Below are positions 42,776 through 52,636 of a stretch of 52,636 nt of DNA, one piece after another; position 1 is the stretch's first letter, and each line of letters begins with the position of its first letter. The DNA lies in NCBI GenBank assembly GCA_021647885.1, contig JAKITV010000014.1, positions 1 to 52,636 of the forward strand, written 5' to 3'. Both the position numbers and the translations under genes were made by a program. This DNA is from Flavobacteriaceae bacterium (GTDB lineage Bacteria; Bacteroidota; Bacteroidia; Flavobacteriales; Flavobacteriaceae). The notes under the pieces were generated by a model. That model was not told where the DNA came from, ran no database searches, and saw nothing but the letters and a program-made list of their open reading frames with translations.

Positions 42776-45700
42776 TTAATTTCCAAAGTTATAACGCAAG
42801 GTAAGGCCTGAACGAATAGTTGTTTGCGGAAATGCTGTTGATATTGCATATTCTGAAAACGAATAATCAAAATAGAAGATTCCCGTTAAGTTTTTACTAA
42901 ATGCATAGTCTGCCGAATATCTTAAACTCCAAATGGTTTGTCCTGCTGTTACTTGATTATTTTCTATATCTAAATATCTAATTATGGTCTTATTATTTCG
43001 CACAGAAACATCTGCCTTCATGTTTAAATCGCTTTTAACTATTTGTCTTGGACCAGCAATTTTTGATCTTATCTTAACATCTTTAATTCTGTAACCTAAA
43101 CCTAATATATATTCGTTGCCTTGAATTTCGGTTAATAAATTATTGTCAAAACTTAACGATAATAAACGATCTTTTCTTATTTCAGCCAGTATTTTAAGGG
43201 AGCTTTTCATTTCCATATCTAACTTAACAAGTGGGCTAAATTGCTCTATTAAATTAATATTACTAAATAAAGTTTCGTTTTTATAGTTACCTGATTGATC
43301 AAAAACATTTGGGTTTTGAGCTACTTGATCTGTATAATCTAAACTTTGGTCTGCAGCATTATAATCCAGATTTGTTCTAAACTGATTAATTGTATACGTT
43401 GAATTATAGCCATGTGTTACAGAAAAGCGTTTAAAATGCTTTTTAAACCACTTCATTTTCATGAACCCAGTATATTTTAAAGTCCAATTAGGTATTGGTA
43501 CATCTCTAAATGCACCAAGTTTTGCTTTTCCAGCATCCTTTCCTCCATATGCAGCTAAAAATGCTGGCAATAAAACTGCTTGATTGGTTTTTCCATAACC
43601 TAAAGGGTAGCTATTTAAATCTCCACCTTCAAAGTTATTTGGGTTATTAAAATCTACTCCTGCATTTTGCGCCAAACGTCGTGCAATGACTAATCTATTA
43701 GCTCTAAAATTATCGAATGTTGTAGAGCCATTTTCATCACTACTATTAAATGCTGTTTTTATTAAATTTGTTGAAATATTAAAGTTCCCAAAAGTGTTTT
43801 GGATTAATGAATTATAAGTATCACTATAACCATCTCCATTAGTATCTAGTGTATTGAAGTTTTCCGTAAAATTTTCAGCATAAATTCTTCCTCCTGTTAA
43901 GTCTATTTTTAAATCTCTTACAGGTTCTATATTTACTGAATAATCTAAACTCTTATCTTGGTCTTCGGTGTATTGTTGATTAAAATCTGGAAAAACGGTT
44001 AACCAACCATTTCTGGCAGCAAGATGCCTTATGTCTCTTTGGCTTCCAAAAGTGTACCCAAAAGTCGGCTTAAATGTCCCAATAAATCCAGGTGTTTGCA
44101 AATAACCTGGTAAATACGTACCGTTTCTCTCAGAATAATTAAACTGAATTCTCTTTACACTTGTTAATATGTCGATTGCAGTATTATATAATGCATTCTT
44201 TTTAGTATTTGAGGATCGATTATTATTACTTGTAGCGTTTGGTGTTCTTTTATTAGCTCCTGGGCTTCCTGAAGATACTCTCCTTCTGTTCGTTTTCTTT
44301 ACTAAACCCACATAACTATAGAGCCTTTTCATGTCTAAAGTTGCATTTAGATTATGTGTGTTGGCATTAGAAATTGAATTTCCCAAATCGAAAGTTTGTC
44401 CATCTATAGTTAAATCCCCAAATAAATCTGATCCTTTATTCCACTGAAAATCTCCAGTATAAGCATACGTTGCTCTTAAGAAATTTAGGGTTGGGATTTT
44501 ATGCAATGGTATCTCATAATTTATACCTAGTTGTTGAAATTGCCTATTAGGATCTCCTACATCAAAAAAGCCGTCCCAAACATCTAATGTTGGGTCTTGT
44601 TCTCCATTTAAAATATCATCTACAAAATAATTGCGTACAATGTTATTGTTAGCTGCAGTAAAGTTTAAACGTAATGCATCTGTTATATCGTAGTTAACAG
44701 TGTACTGAAAATCGAAAGTATAGTTTCTTCTAAACAATTCTTCTAAACCAATATTAGCACCACCTAAATCTGCTTCTCTAAATTTTTGTTTGTTAAATTG
44801 TCTTACAAAATCTGTATTAAATGAAAAACTTGTTGGTAACAAATTAAAATTAAAGTCTTTTAATATTTTCCAATACTTACCCTTAAATAAAGAATCGTTC
44901 TTTTTAAATGGTTCGATTTTTATTGGATTAAAATTAAAGTTATAGTTAGCTCCAACCCTTACAGATTGATCTAAAGAATTTTCTATCTCAAAATCTCTAC
45001 GTTCAGTTTGATTAAAAGAGTAATTAAATGTAAGGTTCTCAACATCGTAAAATCTTGGTGTGCCTTCTCCTGTCCTTTGTTTTCGAACTCCTATAAAATT
45101 GATGCTTTTTCGTTTTGTATAGTCTTCCGATTGTTTTAAAATAGTTTCTCTTTCAACACTAGTTTGCGCAGCATCTAAACGATTTTGTAGTTTTAAATCT
45201 TTATACTGTTGGTCGTACTCCGGAGTAATGAGTGTTTCGTTTTGCCCATAATTAAACGGAATTTGAAAGCCCCATTTTTTAGGTAACAATTGCCCTATAT
45301 TAATATTTGTAACGAAATCGTATTGTTTTACATCTTCTCTGCTTCTTTCATTTGGACCTTGTTCTAAAGTTCCAAATCCAGTAGTACTTTGACTTCCTGT
45401 TACACTAATATTCATAAAATCCGCAATATTGGTATCCATACTTACAATTGCTGCCCAACCTCCTTTGTTATCCATATCAGACAATCGTAATTCGTTAAAC
45501 CAAACTTCCGTACAAATATTAAAACCATTTCTGGCATTCTTTACACCAACCATTAAAACTCTTACATCACCAAAATTTGGATTCCCTTTAATAGCGACCC
45601 TTTGTTGCCCTATTGTATAGTCTGAAAATTCAGCAACAGGATTTTCGTCTAAAACACCATCAATAACATCGTAAAATGTTGGGTCTATATTACCCAAGGT

Positions 45701-48700
45701 TGCATTAGTAATTCCCAGTGATTTTATTTTCTCTAAAACATCTATTGGTAGATTAATCTCGTTTTCTAAAGGCCATACTTCTCTTGGGTCAATAGAGTTT
45801 CCTGAAGACACTCTTAAAGGCACTTCTATTTGATAAAAATTTTGTGTAAAGTCATTACCCATTCTAATAAATCCAACTGCATCTCCTTCAAGTAATCCTG
45901 GATTATCTCCTTCTTCGGCATGAATAAACATGCGTAGTTTTTTAAACTGACGCATATCGATATTAATATTCTTAAATACTGCTCTTGAATCTTGTGGTTC
46001 TAAATCGCAAGCATTTACTACTAAAGATTGTTCGTTTTGCCTCACAATAGTATTATTGTTGTTAAGTTGTTCTAACTCAACACCTGGCGGAATAACATAA
46101 TTCCCATCGTTTTCTTGTAAACCAATAACGCCAACATTAAAATCTGTACCATCGTCTTCAACATTAGGATCATCACTATCTAAGCTTAATTTATAACGTC
46201 TCCAATCGCTTCTTACTAGATCTAAAGTAGCAAAACGCAATACTGTATTTTCGGAAAAATCTTTTAAGAACAAACGTGCAAAACGAATGGATCTAAAATC
46301 GCTAATGCCACCTACAGTATTTGTTGGTGCAGTTAATGGGATTCTAAATTGATACCATTTTATATCTGCTGTATTACCATTTGGCAGTGTTACATTTTCT
46401 TCCTTTCTATCTACAATGAATTGATTGTTAGGGTCGCCAAGACTTATTGGTGTAATATCCATTTCGTATTCAAAATAAGTATCAATCGTGTTCATGGTAT
46501 TATCACGATTAATATCTTCTACATCTGGCTGTGTTGTAGAACCACGATTCGTATTTGTAAATGTATCTGGCGAATTTCCTTCTAAACCATTGTAACGCTT
46601 GTAACGGTCAAAAATATTTCCTTCGGCATTTAAAAAATAGGTATAGTTATCGTTTGATGGATCTTCCAATTCGTCAAACAGATTGAATTGCTGTCCTTCT
46701 TCAACATCATCATAACCATCATAACCAACATCTTGGTTTGTACGCTCTTGACCCAATGATGAAAACGCATAAATTAAAGATTGGTTTTGAGGTATAGCCC
46801 AATCAGTTCCAAAATTTAAAAGTGACGTAATATCACCATCTTCTGGCAATCCATTTTCGTACTGCTTTCTCCCATCCTTTAAAATATCTTCTGAAATATT
46901 ACCAAGATTAAATGTTAATTTTCCTCCTGGATTTGACAGATTATCTAAAAATGGATCTTGCAGCCAAAATTCAATATACTCTACATTGGCTTGTTCAAAA
47001 TCGGTTGATGTTAATTGTCTTGTAATTCCTGCCCAACTATTTGTTGGATTTGTTAAAGTTCCTGTTGGAATATCAATACCTGTTGTTTGAAAATTATAAG
47101 GCCCTCGTTCGGTTGGGTAATATGCCAAATCGAGTGTAGGAATTATTGTTGTTTGCCCTTGTACTATATCTATCTGCGGAAAAATCTCATCTATAAAAAC
47201 GCGTCTTGTATATAAATCTGAAACATCGTTGTCACTCATTCCACTTGGTCTTTGGCTACTGTAAAAAATTGGATCTACAGTGTACCAGTTTAATAGTGCG
47301 CGATCGTAACCATTTTGAATACCATTATCATCTTCATTTGCATCAACTCCAAGTCCTATTGGACGACTTGATAAAAACCATGATTGTGGTGCAAGAAGAT
47401 TTATGGCATTTTGTGTGCCTTCAAAATCATCGACATAAGACGTTGCTTCACCAGCAAAATTTGTTCCTTTTGGTGAGCCTGGAAGTAAATATGCAAATTC
47501 GCCTCTAAGCGATAAATTTGACGGAACATCGGTATCTATATTTGGTAGTTTATTTGCTAAACGTGTTAAAAAGGGGACTTCGGTAGAAAAATTACCATTA
47601 ATTCCGAATATAGAATTGTTTATAGGTTCTGTTCCTAAATTTGCTTTTTGAGTAATTGGTCTTTCATTTAAGTTCAAAAAAGTAGCCCCTAAAACAAAAT
47701 TCTCATTAAACTGATGTTCTACATTTAAGCCTGTAAAACGCCTTGTTTGTTGACCGAATACTGCATTATTTTCTACCGATACTTGAATTGGCGTATTAGA
47801 AGCTTGTAAGGCTGGATCTAATATTTGAACTGTCCCAGCTAGATAATTTACTGTATAATCAACACCTTCTATTAAAACTCTTCCTCCTGCAGTAACTTTA
47901 ACTGAGCCTCTTGGCACATTAAATGCACCTATAGGAATCCCAGAACTTCCAGAAGATTTGTAACGCCCTTTTATTTGAAATTTATTCTTTTCGGCATCTT
48001 CTAAAGCTGCTGTTTTGGTTTCTTTATACAACTTATCGAAAACATACTTTTCTTGGTTTGCGTTATACGTTATTATGTTTTCATAATCTTCGCCTCCATT
48101 AGATAATCGATCAAATAAATACTTACCAAAAGGTTCAACATTTGTGAAAATAATCTTTCCGTTTTGTTGGATTACAGTTATGCCAGGGACAAAATCGAAA
48201 AAACCATCACCATTTGTTTGCGGATCGTTATTAAAATTTAATTTATCTAAATTGAAAACTCTTAATAATGGTGTTTCATCTAATGGATCCTGATTTGGCG
48301 CAGCTGCAGGAAATGGTGTTCCATCTACAGGAGTAATAAAGTTTAATGGCGACGTTTCTGTATAGAAAATATTTAATTTAAAATCTTCTTGATTTAATTG
48401 AAAAGATCCAGTATTATAAATGTTCTTCATCATTAAATCCCAAATAGGCTCATTTACATCTGTTACTGTACTCTTAAGCATTTTTAGGACTAAACTTTTT
48501 GTGGTAATTATAGTATTTCCTGTTCCGCTATCTATATCGACGCCTGTAGCATCTACACCATCGTTTGCAAATTCTCCTACTTGAAATACTTGATTGCCAA
48601 CAGTAAACTGAAATGCTACAGCTAAAATTTCATCGTTTTGCAAACGTTGATTTAAAGAAATATATCCTAATTGTGTGTTAAGCTTATATTCGTTGCCTTG

Positions 48701-50002
48701 AATAAGCTTCTTTGCGTTTTCCAATTTTCCATAATCGAATCCTTCACTTACTCCAGGAACTAAAATTCCTGATTGAACCGTTGCAACATCTCTAATAGCT
48801 TCTGTAATTTGCGATCCTGCTCCACCAATATTTGTTGGATCGTAGGCATTGTTAGAGTTATTTGGGAAAGCATTTGGCCCAGCAGTAACAGTAACTGCAG
48901 AACCGATTTTGGTAGGATCTGATTCTCCCAAATCTTGAAGTGCTACCACATTTCTTACATTATCGGTTTGGTTTGTGCGATTGGTTACCCAAACTTCTAT
49001 TCTGGTTATTTGTAAACCTTGATTGTTTATATAAGGATAAGTTTCTAAAGCTTCATCGTACTTATCTCTAAAATATTGCGCCAGGAAATAATGTCGGTTT
49101 TCATCATAATCTAATCCAAAAAAATTAAATTCTTCAAGAGTGCCTCCACCTTGCGACACTACAGTTCTTGTTTGCGATTGTTGTTCGGAAAAGATTCCTG
49201 TTATTTTTGTTTTACCAAATTGAAGTTCGGTTTTTACTCCAAAAAGACTTTGTGCTCCCGAAATTAAAGAGCTGTTTAACGGCATGCTTACATTACCAAC
49301 TTCAATTTTTTGAATAATATCATCTTCGGTAGGTGTGTATTCCAGTTTAAATAAATTTTGAAAATCGAAAGTGGATTGTGTATCGTAGTTTGTTGTTATT
49401 TGTAATCGTGTCCCAACTTTACCTAATAAGCTTAAACTGATTCGCTGGTCGAAATCGAAAGTAAAATTGCTTCTGTTTCTTGGTGAAAATGACGGATTGT
49501 CTTGTTTGGTAAATAAAATACCCAAATCCATTTCTACCGATCCTTGTGGGATTACTTCTATAGTATTGCCTCCAAAAATACTTTCAAAAAAGTTTGAGTT
49601 TACATAAAGTTCTGGGATAAGGTTTTTTTGCAATTCTTCAGAACCTTCTTTCTTGCCCTCAAAAGCATCAATTTTTTGTTTGTAATAATTTCTTACATTT
49701 TCTTGGTCTACTAATTTCTGGTATTCGGCTGGTGATAATATTAATGGATATTTAATATTAAAACTCCCTATGCTTTCTGTATAAATATATCTATCGGTAA
49801 TTGGGTCGTATGTGTATTTAGATACTATACTGTTTGGATTAGGTAATAGTAAACTACCAAAAGAAAAGCCTGTTTTTGTTGAGTCTTGAGCTGTTGTAGT
49901 TGGTGTTTGTTGCGCAAAATTTATTGCATAAAAAAACAGCATCAAACAAGTAAGCACATAATGTACTGCAGGTTTATAAAATGTGAGATTGGTAGTCTTC
50001 AA
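42776..50002 (-). CDS. sprA: Cell surface protein SprA, type IX secretion translocon
   Basis: A very large outer-membrane protein of 2408 residues, the expected size of SprA (Sov in Porphyromonas). It forms the 36-strand barrel through which type IX cargo such as the adhesin at 16631-20572 leaves the cell. After the signal peptide (about 1-30, ending INFAQ) it shows SprA features: PLILSPAEYQKLV, IPELYVNSNFFESIFGGNTI, TKITGIFSEQQSQTRTV, and a C-terminal barrel ending LRYNFGN. No frameshift is seen across 7.2 kb. It lies 6 bases after ruvA and before gcvH. Confidence 0.96.
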   Translation of the reverse strand: MKTTNLTFYKPAVHYVLTCLMLFFYAINFAQQTPTTTAQDSTKTGFSFGSLLLPNPNSIVSKYTYDPITDRYIYTESIGSFNIKYPLILSPAEYQKLVDQENVRNYYKQKIDAFEGKKEGSEELQKNLIPELYVNSNFFESIFGGNTIEVIPQGSVEMDLGILFTKQDNPSFSPRNRSNFTFDFDQRISLSLLGKVGTRLQITTNYDTQSTFDFQNLFKLEYTPTEDDIIQKIEVGNVSMPLNSSLISGAQSLFGVKTELQFGKTKITGIFSEQQSQTRTVVSQGGGTLEEFNFFGLDYDENRHYFLAQYFRDKYDEALETYPYINNQGLQITRIEVWVTNRTNQTDNVRNVVALQDLGESDPTKIGSAVTVTAGPNAFPNNSNNAYDPTNIGGAGSQITEAIRDVATVQSGILVPGVSEGFDYGKLENAKKLIQGNEYKLNTQLGYISLNQRLQNDEILAVAFQFTVGNQVFQVGEFANDGVDATGVDIDSGTGNTIITTKSLVLKMLKSTVTDVNEPIWDLMMKNIYNTGSFQLNQEDFKLNIFYTETSPLNFITPVDGTPFPAAAPNQDPLDETPLLRVFNLDKLNFNNDPQTNGDGFFDFVPGITVIQQNGKIIFTNVEPFGKYLFDRLSNGGEDYENIITYNANQEKYVFDKLYKETKTAALEDAEKNKFQIKGRYKSSGSSGIPIGAFNVPRGSVKVTAGGRVLIEGVDYTVNYLAGTVQILDPALQASNTPIQVSVENNAVFGQQTRRFTGLNVEHQFNENFVLGATFLNLNERPITQKANLGTEPINNSIFGINGNFSTEVPFLTRLANKLPNIDTDVPSNLSLRGEFAYLLPGSPKGTNFAGEATSYVDDFEGTQNAINLLAPQSWFLSSRPIGLGVDANEDDNGIQNGYDRALLNWYTVDPIFYSSQRPSGMSDNDVSDLYTRRVFIDEIFPQIDIVQGQTTIIPTLDLAYYPTERGPYNFQTTGIDIPTGTLTNPTNSWAGITRQLTSTDFEQANVEYIEFWLQDPFLDNLSNPGGKLTFNLGNISEDILKDGRKQYENGLPEDGDITSLLNFGTDWAIPQNQSLIYAFSSLGQERTNQDVGYDGYDDVEEGQQFNLFDELEDPSNDNYTYFLNAEGNIFDRYKRYNGLEGNSPDTFTNTNRGSTTQPDVEDINRDNTMNTIDTYFEYEMDITPISLGDPNNQFIVDRKEENVTLPNGNTADIKWYQFRIPLTAPTNTVGGISDFRSIRFARLFLKDFSENTVLRFATLDLVRSDWRRYKLSLDSDDPNVEDDGTDFNVGVIGLQENDGNYVIPPGVELEQLNNNNTIVRQNEQSLVVNACDLEPQDSRAVFKNINIDMRQFKKLRMFIHAEEGDNPGLLEGDAVGFIRMGNDFTQNFYQIEVPLRVSSGNSIDPREVWPLENEINLPIDVLEKIKSLGITNATLGNIDPTFYDVIDGVLDENPVAEFSDYTIGQQRVAIKGNPNFGDVRVLMVGVKNARNGFNICTEVWFNELRLSDMDNKGGWAAIVSMDTNIADFMNISVTGSQSTTGFGTLEQGPNERSREDVKQYDFVTNINIGQLLPKKWGFQIPFNYGQNETLITPEYDQQYKDLKLQNRLDAAQTSVERETILKQSEDYTKRKSINFIGVRKQRTGEGTPRFYDVENLTFNYSFNQTERRDFEIENSLDQSVRVGANYNFNFNPIKIEPFKKNDSLFKGKYWKILKDFNFNLLPTSFSFNTDFVRQFNKQKFREADLGGANIGLEELFRRNYTFDFQYTVNYDITDALRLNFTAANNNIVRNYFVDDILNGEQDPTLDVWDGFFDVGDPNRQFQQLGINYEIPLHKIPTLNFLRATYAYTGDFQWNKGSDLFGDLTIDGQTFDLGNSISNANTHNLNATLDMKRLYSYVGLVKKTNRRRVSSGSPGANKRTPNATSNNNRSSNTKKNALYNTAIDILTSVKRIQFNYSERNGTYLPGYLQTPGFIGTFKPTFGYTFGSQRDIRHLAARNGWLTVFPDFNQQYTEDQDKSLDYSVNIEPVRDLKIDLTGGRIYAENFTENFNTLDTNGDGYSDTYNSLIQNTFGNFNISTNLIKTAFNSSDENGSTTFDNFRANRLVIARRLAQNAGVDFNNPNNFEGGDLNSYPLGYGKTNQAVLLPAFLAAYGGKDAGKAKLGAFRDVPIPNWTLKYTGFMKMKWFKKHFKRFSVTHGYNSTYTINQFRTNLDYNAADQSLDYTDQVAQNPNVFDQSGNYKNETLFSNINLIEQFSPLVKLDMEMKSSLKILAEIRKDRLLSLSFDNNLLTEIQGNEYILGLGYRIKDVKIRSKIAGPRQIVKSDLNMKADVSVRNNKTIIRYLDIENNQVTAGQTIWSLRYSADYAFSKNLTGIFYFDYSFSEYAISTAFPQTTIRSGLTLRYNFGN

Positions 50003-50008
50003 TATTAA

Positions 50009-50590
50009 TTATAATTTTTTTAAAGCTTCTTTTATTATAGTTTCAACATTTGCATCCTGATTTGCAGCTATTATTTTATCTACAACGCGATCGGATTGTT
50101 TTTTAGTAAAACCAAGAACTTCTAAAGCAGATAACGCTTCTTCTTTATTAGTATTGCTCTGCGAAATTGAACCTTCATCTATATCGTAAACCTTTAAAAC
50201 TTTATCTTTTAATTCTATTATTACACGTTGTGCAGTCTTTAATCCAATTCCTTTTACAGATTGTATTAATGCTACATCTTCTATGGCAATTCCCTCTCTA
50301 ACTTGTTTTGGTGTTAAAGAAGATAACATAGTGCGTGCAATATTAGTTCCTATACCACTTACCGAAATTAATAACCGAAAAATTTCTCTTTCCGATAATG
50401 AAGAAAAGCCATATAATGTATGCGAATCTTCTTTGATGTGTAGATGCGTAAAGAGTCGTAAATTTTCTTGATTAGAAATTTGAGAATATGTATGTAAAGA
50501 AATGTTTAAATGATAACCAACTCCGTTACAATCTATCACAACATTAGTAGGATTTTTTTCTGTAAGCTTTCCTTGAATATGTGTAATCAT
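50009..50590 (-). CDS. ruvA: Holliday junction branch migration protein RuvA
   Basis: Cytoplasmic DNA-binding protein of 193 residues, the normal length. It has the N-terminal OB fold (about 1-64, MITHIQGKLTEKNPTNVVID), the tandem helix-hairpin-helix region (ISVSGIGTNIARTML, LIQSVKGIGLKTAQRVIIELKD) and a C-terminal domain III that contacts RuvB. It binds four-way junctions and loads RuvB. It lies between maeB (90-base gap) and sprA (6-base gap), so sprA may be transcribed from the ruvA promoter. Confidence 0.97.
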   Translation of the reverse strand: MITHIQGKLTEKNPTNVVIDCNGVGYHLNISLHTYSQISNQENLRLFTHLHIKEDSHTLYGFSSLSEREIFRLLISVSGIGTNIARTMLSSLTPKQVREGIAIEDVALIQSVKGIGLKTAQRVIIELKDKVLKVYDIDEGSISQSNTNKEEALSALEVLGFTKKQSDRVVDKIIAANQDANVETIIKEALKKL

Positions 50591-50612
50591 TAATTGCGTT
50601 TTGTTATCGTTT

Positions 50613-50620
50613 CAAATGTA
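50613..50620 (-). promoter_or_regulatory. Putative -7 promoter box of the ruvA-sprA operon
   Basis: The minus strand reads TACATTTG, matching TAnnTTTG, 22 bases before the ruvA ATG. It is the nearest candidate promoter for sprA, gcvH, vanZ and tonB. Confidence 0.45.
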
Positions 50621-50680
50621 ATAAAATTATTATATATAATACGCGATAATCTTATGGCATCTCTTTACTAAAAACTCATA

Positions 50681-52636
50681 CTATTTTTCTCTTCTCTGTT
50701 TCTTTTGTGCATCAATTACGGCAATGGCAGTCATGTTTACAATTTCATCTACACTAGCATCTAATTGTAAAATATGCACAGGCTTTTTCATTCCCATCAT
50801 AATTGGACCAATATTCTCTGCTTTATTAAGTTCTTTTAGTAGTTTATAAGTAATATTTGCCGCATCTAAATTAGGAAAGATAAGCGTGTTTACTTTTTTA
50901 TTAGCTAGTTTAGAAAATGGAAAACGCTCTTGGCGCATTTTATTGTTTAAAGCAAAATCTGTTTGCAACTCACCATCTACAATTAGTTTGGGTGAATAAC
51001 GATGCAAATAAGAAACTGCCTCTCTAACTTTTGAAGCCTTTTCGTTAACAGATGATCCAAAGTTAGAATAAGATATCATTGCTACAACGGGTTCAATTCC
51101 AAACATTTTTACAGTAGTAGCCGTCATTTGAGCAATCTTTGCCAAATCTTTTGCTGTTGGATCTATATTAATTGAAGTGTCACTTAAAAACAGTGGTCCT
51201 CGTTGGGTCATTAAAACGTTAGTTGTTGCAATTCTAGTAGCACCTTTATCTAGACCTATTAATTCTAACATCGGCTTAACAACAGATGGATAGTTTCTAG
51301 AATATCCCGAAATTAAAGCATCTGCATCACCTTCATTAACCATCATTGCAGCATAATAGTTACGTTCTCTCATTAATTTTCTAGCAGAAAGCTGTGTAAT
51401 ACCACGTCGCTTACGTTGTTTCCAATATACTTCTGCATATTCGTTTTTATGTTTTTCTTCAAGGTCACTTTTAGGGTCTATTATAGATACTTCGGCATCA
51501 AATTCCAGTTCTTTTTTTAAGTTTTCAATTTTATCACGGCGTCCTAACAAAATAGGAATTGCTATACCTTCTTCATAAACTATTTGAGCTGCTTTTAAAA
51601 CTTGTAATTGATCTGCTTCTGCAAAAACAACACGTTTAGGTTCTAATTTAGCTCTGTTATGTAATAGCCTAACTAACTTATTATCGCTTCCTAACCTTTC
51701 AAGAAGTGACTCTTCATATTTCTTCCAATCTTCAATAGGTTCTTTAGCAACACCACTATCTATAGCTGCTTTAGCTACTGCTAGAGGCACAACAGCTATT
51801 AGTCTTGGATCGAAAGGTTTAGGTATAATATAGTCTTTCCCAAAAGTTAGTCTTGTTTCTCTATAGGCAACATTCACTTGTTCTGGCACAGGCTCTTTTG
51901 CTAAATTTGAAAGTGCTATTACAGCAGCTCTTTTCATTTCTTCGTTAATTGCAGTAGCTCGAACATCTAATGCACCTCTAAATATAAATGGAAATCCTAA
52001 AACATTATTCACTTGATTAGGATGATCACTTCGCCCTGTAGCCATAATGATATCATCACGAGTGTCAACTGCTAATTGATATGCAATTTCTGGATCTGGA
52101 TTGGACATGGCAAAAACAACTGGATTTTCAGCCATTGTTTTTAACATGCTTGGTGTAACAATATCTGCTTTTGATAAACCAATAAACACATCGGCGTTTT
52201 TCATTGCCTCATCTAACGTGTTAATTTTTCTATCTGTTGCAAATTCGGCTTTTTGTGAACTTAAGTTTTCTCTATCATTTCTAATTACACCTTTGCTATC
52301 CAACATTACAATATTATCTCTACTTGCTCCAAAAGATTGGTATAATCTTGTACAAGAAATGGCTGCGGCTCCAGCTCCACTTACTACTATTTTTACATCT
52401 TCAATCTTCTTTTTTGCTATTTCTAGTGCATTTAATAATGCAGCAGCAGATATTATTGCAGTACCATGTTGATCGTCGTGCATGACTGGAATATCTAACT
52501 CTTCTTTTAACCTTCTTTCTATTTCAAAGGCTTCAGGAGCTTTTATATCTTCAAGGTTAATGCCTCCAAAAGTTGGAGCAATCATCTTTACAGTTTGAAC
52601 AAATTCTTCAATATTTTCTGTGTCAACTTCTATATC
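50681..52636 (-). CDS. maeB: NADP-dependent malic enzyme, MaeB type (5' end outside window)
   Basis: Decarboxylates malate to pyruvate and makes NADPH. 651 residues are visible; the frame stays open through the window edge, so the N terminus is missing (whole MaeB is about 760). The visible part begins in the malic domain (APTFGGINLEDI, HDDQHGTAIISAAALLNAL), then the NAD-binding domain (VVSGAGAAAISCTRLYQSFG, IVMLDSKGV, VFAMSNPDPEI). A phosphotransacetylase-like C-terminal domain starts near visible residue 335 (LEPKRVVFAEAD) and includes GEADALISGYSRNYPS-like segments. That domain is thought to be regulatory, not catalytic. Confidence 0.93.
   Translation of the reverse strand, partial: DIEVDTENIEEFVQTVKMIAPTFGGINLEDIKAPEAFEIERRLKEELDIPVMHDDQHGTAIISAAALLNALEIAKKKIEDVKIVVSGAGAAAISCTRLYQSFGASRDNIVMLDSKGVIRNDRENLSSQKAEFATDRKINTLDEAMKNADVFIGLSKADIVTPSMLKTMAENPVVFAMSNPDPEIAYQLAVDTRDDIIMATGRSDHPNQVNNVLGFPFIFRGALDVRATAINEEMKRAAVIALSNLAKEPVPEQVNVAYRETRLTFGKDYIIPKPFDPRLIAVVPLAVAKAAIDSGVAKEPIEDWKKYEESLLERLGSDNKLVRLLHNRAKLEPKRVVFAEADQLQVLKAAQIVYEEGIAIPILLGRRDKIENLKKELEFDAEVSIIDPKSDLEEKHKNEYAEVYWKQRKRRGITQLSARKLMRERNYYAAMMVNEGDADALISGYSRNYPSVVKPMLELIGLDKGATRIATTNVLMTQRGPLFLSDTSINIDPTAKDLAKIAQMTATTVKMFGIEPVVAMISYSNFGSSVNEKASKVREAVSYLHRYSPKLIVDGELQTDFALNNKMRQERFPFSKLANKKVNTLIFPNLDAANITYKLLKELNKAENIGPIMMGMKKPVHILQLDASVDEIVNMTAIAVIDAQKKQRREK

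Noticed and set aside
1-52636. CRISPR array, prophage, IS element, toxin-antitoxin or antiphage system
   Set aside because: No spaced direct repeats, transposase, integrase, phage structural genes or defence motifs are seen; gene content and strand layout are ordinary core genome.

Overview
The window is a stretch of AT-rich chromosome from a member of the Flavobacteriaceae (phylum Bacteroidota). The evidence is the gene content: SprA and RemB of type IX secretion and gliding, a PorP/SprF protein next to a type B sorting-signal adhesin, Bacteroidota-type cytochrome oxidase accessory genes, and a MaeB malic enzyme. Promoter-like boxes of the form TAnnTTTG, the Bacteroidota sigma-A -7 element, also stand before many start codons. 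I cannot name the genus. GC content was judged by eye, not computed. All genes look intact; only the last one (maeB) is cut, by the right edge. I see no tRNA, rRNA, IS element, prophage, CRISPR array or antiphage system, and no gene-free stretch longer than about 300 bases.

Left part (1-9.2 kb) is an envelope-biogenesis block: pdxJ on the minus strand, then on the plus strand a CBS-domain protein, nadK, a DUF6089 membrane-associated protein, uppS (undecaprenyl diphosphate synthase), bamA, two Skp/OmpH-like periplasmic chaperones, and murI. The genes are packed tightly and several overlap. Next come (9.4-16 kb) a phytase/esterase-like lipoprotein, a gamma-carbonic anhydrase-like protein, a two-component system (a TPR-bearing LytS-type kinase and a LytTR regulator) and a divergent von Willebrand A protein. 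At 15.6-20.6 kb a PorP/SprF protein and a 1313-residue choice-of-anchor L adhesin form a secreted-adhesin pair.

Middle part (20.6-32.4 kb) has plus-strand genes for a NifU-type Fe-S scaffold, dodecin, a YyaL-like thioredoxin-fold lipoprotein, DUF1304, a hypothetical exported protein and an MscS channel. A minus-strand operon follows, encoding a MacAB-TolC-like efflux pump (ATPase, two permeases, adaptor, TolC) and ending in tsaB. At 32.5-38.0 kb lies a cytochrome c oxidase module: cyoE, two subunit III genes, a subunit IV gene, a cysteine-poor protein that looks like a degenerate SCO protein, a true SCO protein, DUF420 and a 70-residue protein. Subunits I and II are not in the window.

Right part (38.1-52.6 kb) has an exported metallo-beta-lactamase-fold enzyme, remB, and the minus-strand series maeB, ruvA, sprA, gcvH, vanZ, tonB. 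This links the type IX outer-membrane translocon gene sprA with an energy-transducer gene.

I found no convincing wholly new system; this is mainly conserved core genome. The observations most worth following are: a 7-bp tandem repeat inside the signal-peptide codons of the 70-residue oxidase-linked protein; the SCO-like protein without copper ligands; the TonB-C-like domain at the N terminus of RemB beside a TonB gene; the kinase with a carboxypeptidase-regulatory domain, opposite a VWA gene and next to a 21-bp-phased direct repeat; and a family of perfect palindromes in intergenic DNA.
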